A stretch of DNA of 64,000 nucleotides from Sinosporangium siamense (GCF_016863435.1 NZ_BOOW01000037.1:62001-126000), one strand, 5' to 3'; shown: positions 16,390-28,321, counted from the first letter of the stretch. Notes: generated from the sequence alone by a model not told the origin. Made by a program: numbers and translations.

Positions 16390-17907
16390 ATGAATGACAG
16401 CGTTCTGGTCGGAGCACTCCGTGCCCGCGACCCGGATGCCCTCGCCGTGCTTTACGACTGCCACGCCGAGAGCATCTACAGATACTGCTGGTCCCTGCTG
16501 GGCCACCCCGACAGTGCGCAGGTCGCGCTGCGGGACACGCTGATCGTCGCCGAGGCCCGCGTCCACTCCCTCGCCGATCCCGCGAAGTTCGTGCCCTGGC
16601 TATACGCCTTGGCCAGAGGCGAGTCTATGCGCCGCCGCGCGGCGGCGACGGCCGCGGCCGGGGTCGATCAGGCCCCTGCCGCCGTGGTCACGGGAGAGGA
16701 GCCCGCCGACGGCGAGTCGCGGGTCATCGCCTGGGACGCCGTCCGCGGCCTGGCGCCCGAGGAGCGTGAGGCGCTTGAGCTCTCCGCCCGGCACGGCATG
16801 TCCACCGCCGCCGTCGCGGCGATCGTGCGCGTGTCGTTCCGTTCGGCGGAGGCACTGCTCGAAGGGGCTCGCGACCGGTTAAGGGACGCGGTGACGGCCG
16901 AACTCCTGGCGCGGAAGGGCCCGTTCGACTGCCCGCGCCGGGCCCGCATCCTCAGCGGGTTCGCGGGTGAGCTGAGCCGGGAGACCAGGGCGCAGGTGAT
17001 CCGCCATCTGGAGCGGTGCGATGTCTGCGCACCGCACCGCAACCGCCGGGTGGCGCCGGCCAAGGTGTTCGGCCTGCTGCCGACGGTCGCGCTGCCCGAC
17101 ACGCTGCGGGTGCGTGTGATGAGCTGCTTCGTCGACCCGGAGCTTGTGCCTTATCGCCGATATGTCGCCCGGCGCGTGGGTGCGCTAGATGCGGAGGGAT
17201 TTCCCCTCGACGTCTCGTCTAGCGATCGCGGATGGCCTCAGGCGGCTGCGGGCATGGTTGCGGCGGTGGCCGCAGTGATGGCGGTGGCGTTCGCGTTCCA
17301 GCAGTGGGGGGCGGGGGCCGAGCAGGCGATCATGGGCATCGCCTCGGGGGCGTTCCCGGCCTCGGGTGAGCCGCCCGGCATCCGGGTGCCGTGGAGTCAG
17401 GGGCCGGGTGACGGTTCGCTGCTGTTCGAGCCGCTGCGCAGCGGCGGGCCGGTGGATCCCGACGAGGTCACCGTGTCGCCGGTCGGCGCGCCGGCTGCGG
17501 GCCCGGCAGCCGCCCCTTCGGCCGTGCCGCAGGTGCCGCGGCCCACCATCCGGCAGGGGCCGTCGCGGTCGCCGGTCCGCACGCGCGGGCCGATCCCGGC
17601 CTCCACCGCCGACGCGGCTGTGCGCCCGGACATCCACTTCTATCCGGAGGAGCGGCCGTTGAGCCGCGACCACCACACCGGGCCGCTTCAGCCCAAGCCG
17701 CTCCCCGGCCCGGGCAAACCCCCCGTCGGCCCGACGCGGGAACCTCCGTACACCGCCACCGCCCAGCCGACCTCGACCGATCGGCCCGCCACGCCGAGCC
17801 CCGAGGAGACGCCGAACGGCAGCGAGAAGACACTGAGCAGCAGCCCGATGGGCGGCTCGTCGAGCGCGGCAGCCGAACTGTCGCCGGAGAGCCCTCGTTC
17901 CTCGTGA
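16390..17907 (+). CDS. ECF-like sigma factor fused to zinc-finger-like and transmembrane extension
   Basis: 505 residues. Residues about 1-175 have the sigma region 2 and region 4 pattern: LYDCHAESIYRYCWSLLG, then a second helix-turn-helix with LAPEEREALELSARHGMSTAAVAAI. Around residues 203-215 lies HLERCDVC, the H-x3-C-x2-C motif of zinc-dependent anti-sigma domains. One membrane helix follows at about 280-298 (AAAGMVAAVAAVMAVAFAF), then a Pro/Ser/Thr-rich outer tail of about 200 residues. The architecture suggests a membrane-tethered sigma factor with a built-in anti-sigma-like domain, as in some actinobacterial ECF groups. Release by proteolysis is inference. Region 2 is divergent, so the protein may be inactive as a sigma factor. 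Confidence 0.75.
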   Translation: MNDSVLVGALRARDPDALAVLYDCHAESIYRYCWSLLGHPDSAQVALRDTLIVAEARVHSLADPAKFVPWLYALARGESMRRRAAATAAAGVDQAPAAVVTGEEPADGESRVIAWDAVRGLAPEEREALELSARHGMSTAAVAAIVRVSFRSAEALLEGARDRLRDAVTAELLARKGPFDCPRRARILSGFAGELSRETRAQVIRHLERCDVCAPHRNRRVAPAKVFGLLPTVALPDTLRVRVMSCFVDPELVPYRRYVARRVGALDAEGFPLDVSSSDRGWPQAAAGMVAAVAAVMAVAFAFQQWGAGAEQAIMGIASGAFPASGEPPGIRVPWSQGPGDGSLLFEPLRSGGPVDPDEVTVSPVGAPAAGPAAAPSAVPQVPRPTIRQGPSRSPVRTRGPIPASTADAAVRPDIHFYPEERPLSRDHHTGPLQPKPLPGPGKPPVGPTREPPYTATAQPTSTDRPATPSPEETPNGSEKTLSSSPMGGSSSAAAELSPESPRSS

Positions 17908-18098
17908 AATATCACCGTCTGTAATTGCGGTCGCGTGCCCCCTGCCTCTCCCGCCCCTGTCGCCTCGCATCGATCAAGACCCCTCACCTGCCATGACTAC
18001 GTGTAGTTAGAAGCATGTGTGCGGAATGTGATTGCGGGGAATCGTGTGCGTTGAGTTAACGCTTGTCACGTAGCGACACGCGGGTGAAAGGGGGACGC

Positions 18099-19319
18099 AT
18101 GCGTTTCGACGGCAAGGGCACCTCACCACGACCGCGAAATACGACCGCAGCCGCGAGGCTCTCCAGTGGCCTGGTCACATGCATGGCCGCGTGCCTCCTT
18201 ACCGCGGTGCCCGGCCCCGCCCTGGCCCACCGGCCGGGCCCCTCCGCCAAGGACGTCGCCGACGCCCGCGCCGCCGTACGCGCCCGTGGGAAGGAGCTCG
18301 GCACCGCCGCCTCCCGCCTGGCCGCGGCGATGGCGAGAAAGGAGGAGCTGGCCGCCCGGGCCGGCCGCCTCGTGGAGGCGTACAACGGAGAGAAGGTGCG
18401 CCTGGCAGCCGCCGAGCGGGCCGAACACGAGGCCGGAGTACGGCTGACGCAGGCGGTCGGCCGCCTGGAGGAGGCACGCGACGCGGTCGCCGCGGTCGCC
18501 ACGCACAGCTACGGCGGGGTCGACCTGACGCAACCGCTGATCGCCGCGATGGCCGACGCGGGCGGTCTGTCCGGGATGCTCCACCGGGCCAGCGTGCTTG
18601 AGCACATGGGGGACGCCCGAGGCCAGGTAGTCCAGCGGTTGAGCGACGCCGAAGAGGTGGCAGGCATCCTGCGGCGGCAGGCCGAGGAGGCGCTGGACGC
18701 GCGCCGGGACGCGATGGAGCGGGCCGAACACGCCAAGGCACAGGCGCAGGCCGCGGTGGAGCGCCAGGTGGCCGAGACCGCCCGCCTGGAAAAGGCGAAG
18801 GACGCCCTCGCGAGCCGCCTCTCCGCCGCGCGTACCAGGGCGGAACGGCTGGCCGCGCAGCGCGCCGCCGCCGTCGAGCGGGCCGTATTCGCCCGTCAGC
18901 GTGCCGCCGTCCTGCGCGGCGCCGCCGTCGCGGGAGCCAGGATGGGGGACTTCGCCGCGAATTGGGCCTTGACGCAACTGGGGAAACCGTACGTATGGGC
19001 GGCAGCCGGTCCGAACAGCTACGACTGCTCGGGATTGACGATGCGTGCCTGGGAGAGGGGCGGGGTGCGCCTGGACCACTGGACCGGCACTCAGTGGAGT
19101 TCGGGCCCGCGCATTCCCCTCGGCGCGTTGCGCCGGGGTGACCTGCTGTTCTTCGGGAGAATCACCAGTGATCCCGGGGACATCCACCACGTCGGGATCT
19201 ACATCGGGCGGGGGCTCATGGTGCACGCGCCGCAGACGGGCGACGTGGTCAGGATCGCCTCGATGTGGCGGCGCGACCTCGTCGGGGCGACCCGGCCCGT
19301 GGGCCGGGTCGCACCCTAG
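18099..19319 (+). CDS. Secreted NlpC/P60 peptidoglycan endopeptidase with coiled coil
   Basis: 406 residues. The signal peptide ends about residue 45 (PGPALAHRPG). A long Ala/Arg/Glu-rich coiled coil spans about 50-280. The C-terminal NlpC/P60 domain has catalytic Cys310 (YDCSGL) and His at 363/364 (HHVGIYIG), so it should cut the gamma-D-Glu-mDAP bond of cell-wall peptides. The layout matches RipA/RpfC-like hydrolases, where the coiled coil controls activity. GAAAGGGGG precedes the ATG at 18099; the frame back to 18063 is less likely. A second such gene lies at 50694-51734. Confidence 0.92.
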   Translation: MRFDGKGTSPRPRNTTAAARLSSGLVTCMAACLLTAVPGPALAHRPGPSAKDVADARAAVRARGKELGTAASRLAAAMARKEELAARAGRLVEAYNGEKVRLAAAERAEHEAGVRLTQAVGRLEEARDAVAAVATHSYGGVDLTQPLIAAMADAGGLSGMLHRASVLEHMGDARGQVVQRLSDAEEVAGILRRQAEEALDARRDAMERAEHAKAQAQAAVERQVAETARLEKAKDALASRLSAARTRAERLAAQRAAAVERAVFARQRAAVLRGAAVAGARMGDFAANWALTQLGKPYVWAAAGPNSYDCSGLTMRAWERGGVRLDHWTGTQWSSGPRIPLGALRRGDLLFFGRITSDPGDIHHVGIYIGRGLMVHAPQTGDVVRIASMWRRDLVGATRPVGRVAP

Positions 19320-19560
19320 CGTCGTCGTTGTTGCTCGGTCTGTCAGTGTTTCTTTGGAGGGGGGCGACGTGCCGGTTGTCCAGGCTCCCGGAGCCGTCCG
19401 CCGCACTCGGCGCGGTGCGCCGAGCCGCGTCCGGCAGGGCCGCCTCAGTCACCTGAGTGGTTCGAATCCATGCTCACACCCCAGGTCAGACGGGGAGCTG
19501 GGGCCGGTGATCCGCTCGGTGCCCGAGTCGGCGGCGCTCAGGCTTCCCGGGCCTGAGCCT

Positions 19561-20049
19561 TCAGTGCCCGAGTTCGAGGTGGCGCTTCAGCGACCGCTCG
19601 ATCTCGGCCTCCGCCTCGACCCGGCCGACCCAGTTGGCCCCTTCGACCGACTTGCCCGGCTCAAGGTCCTTGTAGACCTCGAAGAAGTGCTGGATCTCCA
19701 GCCGGTCGAACTCGGCGACGTGGTGGATGTCGCGGATGTGCTCCATCCTCGGGTCGGTGGCCGGGACGCACAGCACTTTGTCGTCGCCACCTTTCTCATC
19801 GGTCATGCGGAACATGCCGACGGCGCGGCATTTGATCAGGCACCCTGGGAACGTCGGCTCTTGCAGCAGCACGAGGGCGTCGAGCGGGTCGCCGTCCTCG
19901 CCCAGCGTTTCCTCGATGAAGCCGTAGTCTGCGGGGTACTGGGTGGAGGTGAAAAGCATCCGGTCGAGCCGGATGCGGCCGGTCGCGTGATCCACCTCGT
20001 ACTTGTTCCGTTGCCCCTTGGGAATCTCAACGACAACGTCGAACTGCAC
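19561..20049 (-). CDS. ppa: Inorganic pyrophosphatase (family I)
   Basis: 162 residues. It hydrolyses pyrophosphate to drive biosynthesis. The signature [10 protein letters not shown] supplies the metal-binding aspartates, with [15 protein letters not shown] and KYEVDH also typical. The start is the GTG at 20049 ([20 protein letters not shown]), preceded by GGAGGAA. The frame continues upstream to 20172, but family members start here. It is divergent from dacB with 88 bases between, a pairing common in actinobacteria. Confidence 0.95.
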   Translation of the reverse strand: MQFDVVVEIPKGQRNKYEVDHATGRIRLDRMLFTSTQYPADYGFIEETLGEDGDPLDALVLLQEPTFPGCLIKCRAVGMFRMTDEKGGDDKVLCVPATDPRMEHIRDIHHVAEFDRLEIQHFFEVYKDLEPGKSVEGANWVGRVEAEAEIERSLKRHLELGH

Positions 20050-20137
20050 CGGGGTTCCTCCGCTCGCGCCCCCGGGCACTCCCGGCCGGGCGTTAATGTC
20101 TCGTAAGCGATACCAACTAGGGGAGAGGGTCGGCGAC

Positions 20138-21544
20138 GTGTTTCGGCGCGAGCGTTGGATGGCGATCGTCACTCTCGTCCTGCTTCAGGCATTTGCAGCC
20201 GCCGCCGGCACATATGTGATGGCCAACGACGTCAGCTTGAACGCGCTGACCGAGGAATCGCCACGTCCGATCGTGTCGGAGAAGCCACCGCCCGTCCCCG
20301 TGAGAACCGCCGGACCTGTGCTGGCGGCGGGCGGGAACGGACCTCTCCCCACCAAGGGTACTTTGGCCGGACGTCTAGCCAAGGCGCTGGGTGACCCCGC
20401 GCTGGGACCCCAGGTCGGCGCGTCCCTGATCGACGCCCGGACTGGCGTGGCACTTTACGGCGAAAGCCCCGATGTGGGCCTCACTCCCGCCTCAACGACC
20501 AAGGTCGTCACGGGCATCGCCGCCCTCGCCTCCCTGGGCCCCGACACCCGCCTGGCCACCCGTGTCGTGCCGGGGTCACTGGCCGGGTCGATTGTGCTGG
20601 TGGGAGGCGGTGATCCCACCCTCGCAGGGCCCAAGGCCGACCGCGGCCGGCCATACCCGCAGGAGGCGTCGCTGACCACGCTCGCCGCCCGCACCGCCAC
20701 GGCCCTCAAGAAGGCGGGCAAGCGGAAGGTCACCCTTTTCTACGACGATCATCTGTTCACCGGCCCGCGCACCGGACCCGGGTGGAAACCCGGCTACGTG
20801 CCGGAGGGCAGCGTCGCCCCCGTTCACGCCCTCGCCATGGACGAGGGCCGGGTCGCGCCCGACCTCGGCGCGCGGGTCGCCGACCCCGCCCGCTCGGCCG
20901 CCGACGCCTTCGCCGGGCTGCTCCGCCGCCAAGGCGTCACCGTGGTCAAGGGGCTGCGCCCGGCCAAGGCCGGCCTCGGGGTGCAGGAGCTCGCGCGGGT
21001 CGAGTCCGCCCCCGTCTACGCGCTCGTCGAGCGCATGCTGACCCTGAGTGACAACGATCTCGCCGAGGCCCTCGCCCGGCACATCGCGATCAAGGAGGGC
21101 AGGCCGGGGACCTTCGCCTCGGTGGCTCCCGCCGTAACGGGTGTGCTCAAGCGGCTCGGCGTGCACCAAGGTGTGCATGTGGTGGACGGCAGCGGCCTGT
21201 CCATCCGCAACCGGATCACCCCCGCCGCGCTCGCCCGGCTGCTCTCCCTCGCCGCCGCTCCCAGCAACCCGCACTTGCACTCCGCGGTGAGCGGCATGCC
21301 CGTCGCGGGGTTCACCGGCACCTTGCGCAACCGGTTCGAGACAAAGGACGGACGGCCCGGTGCGGGCATGGTTCGCGCCAAAACGGGCACGCTGAACGGC
21401 GTGAACACGTTGGCCGGAGTGGCGACCACTGCGGAGGGACGGCTGCTGACGTTCGCCTTTATGGCCGACAAGGTGCCGATGGGGTGGGGCAAGGCCGAAG
21501 CGGCCCTGGATCGCCTGGCTGCCATCCTGGTGGAAGGCGCCTGA
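20138..21544 (+). CDS. dacB: D-alanyl-D-alanine carboxypeptidase/endopeptidase (PBP4, family S13)
   Basis: 468 residues. An N-terminal membrane segment ([20 protein letters not shown]) anchors or exports the enzyme. The serine triad of penicillin-binding proteins is complete: S119-T-T-K122 (ASTTK), S304-D-N (LSDNDLAE) and K415-T-G (RAKTGTLNG). It trims or hydrolyses peptidoglycan side chains. The start is chosen as the GTG at 20138 behind GGGGAGAGGG; an upstream ATG at 20096 has a weak site. It is divergent from ppa. Confidence 0.92.
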   Translation: MFRRERWMAIVTLVLLQAFAAAAGTYVMANDVSLNALTEESPRPIVSEKPPPVPVRTAGPVLAAGGNGPLPTKGTLAGRLAKALGDPALGPQVGASLIDARTGVALYGESPDVGLTPASTTKVVTGIAALASLGPDTRLATRVVPGSLAGSIVLVGGGDPTLAGPKADRGRPYPQEASLTTLAARTATALKKAGKRKVTLFYDDHLFTGPRTGPGWKPGYVPEGSVAPVHALAMDEGRVAPDLGARVADPARSAADAFAGLLRRQGVTVVKGLRPAKAGLGVQELARVESAPVYALVERMLTLSDNDLAEALARHIAIKEGRPGTFASVAPAVTGVLKRLGVHQGVHVVDGSGLSIRNRITPAALARLLSLAAAPSNPHLHSAVSGMPVAGFTGTLRNRFETKDGRPGAGMVRAKTGTLNGVNTLAGVATTAEGRLLTFAFMADKVPMGWGKAEAALDRLAAILVEGA

Positions 21545-21625
21545 TCCGCTTCCGTCTCTCCGAGCTCAGGGCCCTCCGCCGCCGCCCCTACGCGGGTGGC
21601 GGCCCGACCACATACGGTGGGAGCT

Positions 21626-22720
21626 ATGCAGGTGATCGACTGGGATCTGGCCGTAGCGACCGGGACACGGCTGGTGCGCCCCGGCCCGCAGGTGAGCCGT
21701 GAGGAGGCCCGGCAGGCCGTCGTCGAGCTACGGCGGCTGTCGCGCGAGGCCGAGGGACATGTACGCGACTTCACCAAGATCGAGGCCGACGCCCCGCCCC
21801 AGCCGGCGACGATCGTCGACCGCCCCGGCTGGATCAAGGCCAACGCCGACGGGTTCCGCGTCGTGCTCGAACCCCTGACCGACCGCATGGCCAACAGGCG
21901 CAACCCGCCGCCCGCGATCGTCACGGCGGTCGGCTCGCGGATCACCGGCGTCGAGGTGGGCGCCGTGCTGGCCTTCCTCGCCTCGCGGGTGCTGGGGCAA
22001 TATGAGCTCTTCCTCCCGCCCGACCCCAGCGGTGAGGCGCCCACAGGCCGCCTCACCCTCGTCGCCCCCAACATCGTGCACGCCGAGCGCGAGCTCGGGG
22101 TGAACACGCGCGACTTCCGCCTCTGGGTGTGCCTGCACGAGGAGACCCACCGGGTGCAGTTCACCGGGGTGCCCTGGCTGCGGGAATATGTCAGGTCGCA
22201 GATGACCGAGTTCCTGCTCGCCTCCGACCTCGACTTGCCCACCCTCTTCGAGCGCCTGCGTCAGGCCGCCGACGCCGTCGCCGACGCCGTCCGCGGCGGC
22301 GACTCCTCGCTCCTCGACGCCATTCAGAGTGACGAGCAGAAGGTCATCCTCGACCGGCTCACCGCCGTCATGACCCTCGTCGAAGGCCACGGCGACTTCG
22401 TCATGGACGCCGTCGGCCCCGCCGTCGTCCCCACCGTCGCCGAGATCCGCGGCAAGTTCCACCACCGCCGCGAAGGCGGCTCCCGCCTCGACCGCACCCT
22501 GCGCCGGCTCCTCGGCATCGACCTCAAGATGAAGCAATACGCCGAGGGCTCGGCGTTCGTGCGAGCCGTGGTCGACGCGGCGGGCATGGACGGCTTCAAC
22601 AAGGTGTGGACCTCCCCCGAGACCCTCCCCACCCAGGCCGAGTTCGCCGACCCCGCCGCCTGGATCGCCCGCGTGGTCCACCCACCGAACGAACTCTCCT
22701 CCAGGGCCGCCGCCAACTGA
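21626..22720 (+). CDS. Zinc-dependent metalloprotease-like protein (DUF2342 family)
   Basis: 364 residues. HExxH is present as H171-E-E-T-H175 (CLHEETHRVQFTGVPWL). Long helical segments follow, typical of the actinobacterial DUF2342 family, annotated as zinc metalloprotease or coenzyme F420 biosynthesis-associated protein. Its substrate is unknown. GGTGGGAG precedes the ATG at 21626. The location between dacB and tilS-hpt-ftsH is conserved in actinobacteria as I recall it. The palindrome array starts 16 bases after its stop codon. Confidence 0.88.
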   Translation: MQVIDWDLAVATGTRLVRPGPQVSREEARQAVVELRRLSREAEGHVRDFTKIEADAPPQPATIVDRPGWIKANADGFRVVLEPLTDRMANRRNPPPAIVTAVGSRITGVEVGAVLAFLASRVLGQYELFLPPDPSGEAPTGRLTLVAPNIVHAERELGVNTRDFRLWVCLHEETHRVQFTGVPWLREYVRSQMTEFLLASDLDLPTLFERLRQAADAVADAVRGGDSSLLDAIQSDEQKVILDRLTAVMTLVEGHGDFVMDAVGPAVVPTVAEIRGKFHHRREGGSRLDRTLRRLLGIDLKMKQYAEGSAFVRAVVDAAGMDGFNKVWTSPETLPTQAEFADPAAWIARVVHPPNELSSRAAAN

Positions 22721-22736
22721 CCTCCCACCTTGTGCC

Positions 22737-23206
22737 TTCCCCGATGACGGTCGGGGGGCCCGGCCAATAGGTTCGTGTCCGACGACGGTCGAGAGGGTGT
22801 CTCCGATGACGATCGGGGGCCGGGGTGCCTTGTTCCCGATGTCCATCGGGGGCTTGGCCATTCCGTTCCTTCCCGATAACTGTCGGGAGGGTTCGTCCGC
22901 GACGACGGTCGGGGGTCTGGGTGCCCTGTCTGTTCCCGATGTCCATCGGGGGCTTGGCCACTCAGTTCCTCCCCGATAACCGTCGGGGGGCGGCGTCCCC
23001 GACGACGGTCGGGGGCTGGCCACTGGGTTCGTGTCCGACGACGATCGGGAGGGTGTCTCCGATGACGATCGGAGGCCGGGGTGCCTTGTCCGTTCCCGAT
23101 GTCCGGCGGGGGCCTGGCCACTTCCCATTCCTCTCCGATGACCGTCAGGAAGGTGTCTCCGACGACCGTCGGGAGGGTTCGGCCCGGCCCCGGTGACGGT
23201 CGGGGG
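22737..23206. repeat. Array of about 15 short palindromic elements (CCGA-N6-TCGG type)
   Basis: Elements recur every 25-40 bases: CCGATGACGGTCGG, CCCGATGTCCATCGGG (22835 and 22935), CCCGATAACTGTCGGG, CCCGATAACCGTCGGG and CCCGACGACGGTCGGG, among others. Each can form a 5-6-bp stem with a 4-5-base loop. A higher-order duplication is also present: the segment from about 22771 to 22842 recurs at about 23028-23104, and TTCCCGATGTCCATCGGGGG recurs 100 bases apart. It fills the gap between the metalloprotease gene and tilS. It is not CRISPR-like because spacers are themselves related and short. Function is unknown. Confidence 0.85.
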
Positions 23207-23230
23207 CCAGCCCGCCGCCGGCCCCGCCCC

Positions 23231-23388
23231 GCGGGCGGCCGGGGTAGCGACGACGGTGACGTCATGGTCCCGGGCGAGGAGTCCCCGCCCAGCGGGCGGC
23301 CGGGGTAGCGGGTGGCGGTGGAGACCGGTCACGTTCGGCTCGTCGCCCTTACTCTGTGCGCGGGCCCGGGGCGGTGGAGACCGGTCAC
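23231..23388. repeat. Direct repeats upstream of tilS
   Basis: GCGGGCGGCCGGGGTAGCG occurs at 23231-23249 and 23292-23310. GGCGGTGGAGACCGGTCAC occurs at 23314-23332 and 23370-23388. Together with the palindrome array they make the whole 740-base gap repetitive. Confidence 0.7.
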
Positions 23389-23456
23389 CTTCGGCGTGCC
23401 GGCACGGGACTGTCCGCCGTGGGTGGCCGGGGGTGGCGGGTGGAGACAATGGGGGC

Positions 23457-24599
23457 ATGGGTCCTCATCCGGCGGTGGCCGACGTCCGCCGTGCCGTGCG
23501 CGAATCCCTCGCCGACCTTCCCGCGGGGGGGCTGGTGCTGGTCGCGTGCAGTGGCGGGGCCGACTCGCTGGCGCTGGCCGCCGCGCTCGGGTTCGTGGCG
23601 CCGCGGATCGGTGTCCGCGGCGGCCTCGTGACCGTCGATCACGGCCTCCAGCCGGGCTCGGCCGATCAGGCCGATCGTGTCGTACGGCTTGCGCCGGTTC
23701 TCGGCCTCGACCCCGCCGAGGTGCTCAAGGTGACCGTAGGGGTGGAGGGAGGGCCGGAGGCGGCCGCCCGCAAGGCGCGCTACAACGCGCTTGAGGGGGC
23801 GGCTGAGCGCCTCGGGGCCTCCGCCGTACTCCTGGGGCACACCCGGGACGATCAGGCCGAGACGGTGCTGCTGGGGCTGGCGAGAGGCAGCGGGCCACGG
23901 TCGCTGGCGGGGATGGCGGGGGTGGTGGGGCTGTATCGGCGGCCGTTCCTGGGGCTCGGGCGGGCCGCGACGGAGGCGGCGTGCGCCGCCCTGGGACTCG
24001 CCCCCTGGGAGGACCCCCACAACCGGGAGGCCCGGTTCACCCGGGTGCGGGTGCGCGAACGGGTGCTGCCCGTCCTCACAGAAGAGCTCGGCCCGGGGAT
24101 CGCCGAGGCCCTGGCCCGCACGGCCTCGTTGTGCCGCGACGACGCCGACGCCCTGGACGCCTGGGCCGACCGCGCCTACCGCGAGGCACTCGCGGCGGCT
24201 CGCGAAAGGTCCCCCGAGACGCTCACGCCAGGTGATCGTGCTCCCGCTTCACGTGGGTCCTCCGTACATGAGCGCGGGTCTGCTGGGGGTGAGGCGCCCC
24301 CCGGCGAGGCGCCGCCCGCCGAGGTGCCCGCGCAGGTGCTGGCCGTGGAGGTGCTGGCCGCTCTGCCCGGGGCGGTGCGGCGGCGGGTGTTGCGGCGGGC
24401 GGCGCTTGGGGCGGGGGTGCCCTCCGGTGCGTTGGCGGCGGTTCACATCGCGGAGGTGGAGCGGCTTGTGACGGAGTGGAGGGGGCAGGGGCGGGTGGAC
24501 CTGCCGGGCAAGGTGGGCGCTGTCCGCAGGGCGAGGGTTCTAACGCTTGGCGGGCTCTCCAGGGGGTCTGCCGCAAAAGAGAGGGGCTCTCCCGGCTAA
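23457..24599 (+). CDS. tilS: tRNA(Ile)-lysidine synthetase
   Basis: 380 residues. The ATP-pyrophosphatase motif SGGADS ([16 protein letters not shown]) lies near residue 30, with [18 protein letters not shown] and RPFLGL further on, all diagnostic for TilS. The enzyme converts C34 of the CAU-anticodon tRNA-Ile to lysidine. The frame is open upstream, but the start [18 protein letters not shown] fits the family. A Glu/Pro/Ala-rich insert at about 245-280 is host-specific. The hpt gene follows, as in most actinobacteria. Confidence 0.95.
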   Translation: MGPHPAVADVRRAVRESLADLPAGGLVLVACSGGADSLALAAALGFVAPRIGVRGGLVTVDHGLQPGSADQADRVVRLAPVLGLDPAEVLKVTVGVEGGPEAAARKARYNALEGAAERLGASAVLLGHTRDDQAETVLLGLARGSGPRSLAGMAGVVGLYRRPFLGLGRAATEAACAALGLAPWEDPHNREARFTRVRVRERVLPVLTEELGPGIAEALARTASLCRDDADALDAWADRAYREALAAARERSPETLTPGDRAPASRGSSVHERGSAGGEAPPGEAPPAEVPAQVLAVEVLAALPGAVRRRVLRRAALGAGVPSGALAAVHIAEVERLVTEWRGQGRVDLPGKVGAVRRARVLTLGGLSRGSAAKERGSPG

Positions 24600-24666
24600 G
24601 GTTGTGGCCTGTGGCGAGCCCGGCTCTCGGCGGGGTGGAAGAGCACCGACACGAAGGAATTCGCAG

Positions 24667-25227
24667 GTGGACGCAGCCGACATCGGCACAGATCTGGAAA
24701 AGGTCCTCATTTCCCAGGAGGAGCTCCAGACCAAAATCTCCGGCCTTGCCGCGCGGATAGACGCGGACTACGCAGGCGAGAAGCTTTTGATCGTGGGTGT
24801 CCTGAAGGGCGCCGTGATGGTCATGGCCGACCTGGCCCGTGCGCTGCGCACGCCGCTGGAGATGGACTGGATGGCGGTGTCGTCGTATGGCGCCGGCACC
24901 AGGTCCTCCGGCGTGGTGCGCGTGCTGAAGGACCTCGACACCGACATCGCCGGGCGGCATGTGCTCGTGGTCGAGGACATCATCGACTCGGGCCTCACGC
25001 TGTCGTGGCTGGTGCAGAACCTCCAGTCGCGCAATCCGGCGTCGGTGGAGATCTGCGCCCTGCTCCGCAAGCCCGACGCGCTGAAGGTGGAGCTCGACGT
25101 CAAATACGTGGGGTTCGATATCCCGAACGAGTTCGTGATCGGCTACGGGCTCGACTATGCCGAGCGTTATCGCAATCTGCCCTTCATCGGCACGCTCGCG
25201 CCGCATGTCTACGGGGGGTCCCGCTAG
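24667..25227 (+). CDS. hpt: Hypoxanthine phosphoribosyltransferase
   Basis: 186 residues. The PRPP-binding motif VLVVEDIIDSGLT (residues about 98-110) and the DYAERYRNLPFIG C-terminus are characteristic. It salvages hypoxanthine and guanine to IMP and GMP. The GTG at 24667 follows AAGGA at 24654-24658. It sits between tilS and ftsH, the standard order in Gram-positive genomes. Confidence 0.95.
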   Translation: MDAADIGTDLEKVLISQEELQTKISGLAARIDADYAGEKLLIVGVLKGAVMVMADLARALRTPLEMDWMAVSSYGAGTRSSGVVRVLKDLDTDIAGRHVLVVEDIIDSGLTLSWLVQNLQSRNPASVEICALLRKPDALKVELDVKYVGFDIPNEFVIGYGLDYAERYRNLPFIGTLAPHVYGGSR

Positions 25228-25567
25228 CCTGCGGCAGGCGCTCCGACGTCTGAGGACATCCTGAAAAAGAGGCCCGGGAATGCCGTAAAAATACGCCCTG
25301 GGCGAAGCCGCCACCCCGGGAACGCGACATTGGTATCCAGGGGAGGGGAACACTAGCGCACCTGACGTACGTTGGTAGGGCAGGTGCGTAGCGTTTGGGC
25401 GGTGACCCTGCGCGGCGCAGCGGTGTACCTTCGGACAACGAGGGCGTGTTCACTCGCCCTCGCGCTGTCAGTTGGAGCGGTGAGGATGCCGCGACCCCCA
25501 GGAGGCGACTGCTGGGGGACCAGGCCATGGTCAGGAAGGGACGGGCCCGCAAGGGGTTCCGCATCGG
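25228..25567. other. hpt-ftsH intergenic region with hairpin
   Basis: 340 bases without a gene. GAGGGCG (25440-25446) pairs with CGCCCTC (25455-25461) around an 8-base loop, in the probable ftsH leader. This could be a weak attenuator or just RNA structure. The ftsH promoter is expected here. Confidence 0.45.
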
Positions 25568-27541
<1,974 letters not shown>

Positions 27542-27544
27542 AAC

Positions 27545-28129
27545 GTGACACACCAGCACCACCAGGTTGACTCGGCCCGGATCGAAAAGGCGATTCGCGA
27601 GATTCTCCTCGCGATCGGCGAAGATCCGGACCGAGACGGCCTGCGCGCCACCCCCGGGCGCGTGGCCAGGGCTTACGCGGAGCAGTTCGCGGGCCTCGGC
27701 CAAACCCCGGAAGATGTTCTGACCACGGTTTTCGAGGCCGACCACGAAGAGATGGTCCTGGTCAAGGACATCGAGGTCTTCAGCACTTGCGAGCACCACC
27801 TGCTTCCCTTCCACGGGGTGGCCCACGTGGGCTACATCCCCAACGAGAAGGGGCAGATCACCGGTCTGTCCAAGCTGGCGCGGCTGGTCGACGTCTACGC
27901 GCGCCGTCCCCAGGTCCAGGAGCGCATGACGTCCCAGATCGCCGACGGCCTCATGCGCGTCCTCGAACCCCGCGGCGTCATCGTGGTCATCGAGGCCGAG
28001 CACATGTGCATGACCATCCGCGGCGTCCGCAAGCCGGGCGCCAAGACCACCACCTCCGCCGTCCGCGGCAACTTCCGCGACAGCGACAGGACCCGCTCCG
28101 AGGCCATGTCCCTCATCCTCAGCCGCTAG
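27545..28129 (+). CDS. folE: GTP cyclohydrolase I
   Basis: 194 residues. First step of tetrahydrofolate synthesis, GTP to dihydroneopterin triphosphate. Zinc and substrate motifs are [10 protein letters not shown] and [20 protein letters not shown]. The C-terminus SLILSR is usual. The GTG start lies 3 bases after ftsH. A strong terminator follows, so the remaining folate genes need their own promoter. Confidence 0.97.
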   Translation: MTHQHHQVDSARIEKAIREILLAIGEDPDRDGLRATPGRVARAYAEQFAGLGQTPEDVLTTVFEADHEEMVLVKDIEVFSTCEHHLLPFHGVAHVGYIPNEKGQITGLSKLARLVDVYARRPQVQERMTSQIADGLMRVLEPRGVIVVIEAEHMCMTIRGVRKPGAKTTTSAVRGNFRDSDRTRSEAMSLILSR

Positions 28130-28143
28130 GTCCAACGACATCT

Positions 28144-28176
28144 CTGAGGCCGGAGAGGACGACTCTCCGGCCTCAG
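28144..28176 (+). terminator. Terminator after folE
   Basis: A perfect 14-bp stem, CTGAGGCCGGAGAG with CTCTCCGGCCTCAG, around a GACGA loop, 14 bases after the folE stop. Confidence 0.85.
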
Positions 28177-28321
28177 TCGTGTTCCCACCACATGGACCTG
28201 GTCACATGCAGGTCGGGGCCCATTTCAAGAGGTGTGGTCCGGTGGGGATGGGGCTGATTCGTTATCGGCAAGACCGACCCTCTGGGTGGTTCGGGTGGTG
28301 TGAGCGCCTAGGCTGGTCCGC

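Noticed and set aside
17930-18098. Riboswitch before the first NlpC/P60 gene
   Set aside because: Unlike the leader at 51796-51935, this leader shows none of the conserved ydaO blocks.
19451-19480. GGTTCGAATCC, a tRNA T-loop-like sequence
   Set aside because: No acceptor, D or anticodon arms can be folded upstream and the T-stem pairs only three to four bases. Not a tRNA; at most a chance match or a remnant 3' end.
22737-23206. Possible CRISPR array
   Set aside because: Repeat units are only about 14-18 bases and diverged, the spacers are related to each other, and no cas gene is present.
22324-23265. Long minus-strand and plus-strand open frames through the palindrome array
   Set aside because: They are open because the DNA is GC-rich and repetitive. 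Composition is Arg/Pro/Thr only, and the frame overlaps the metalloprotease gene.
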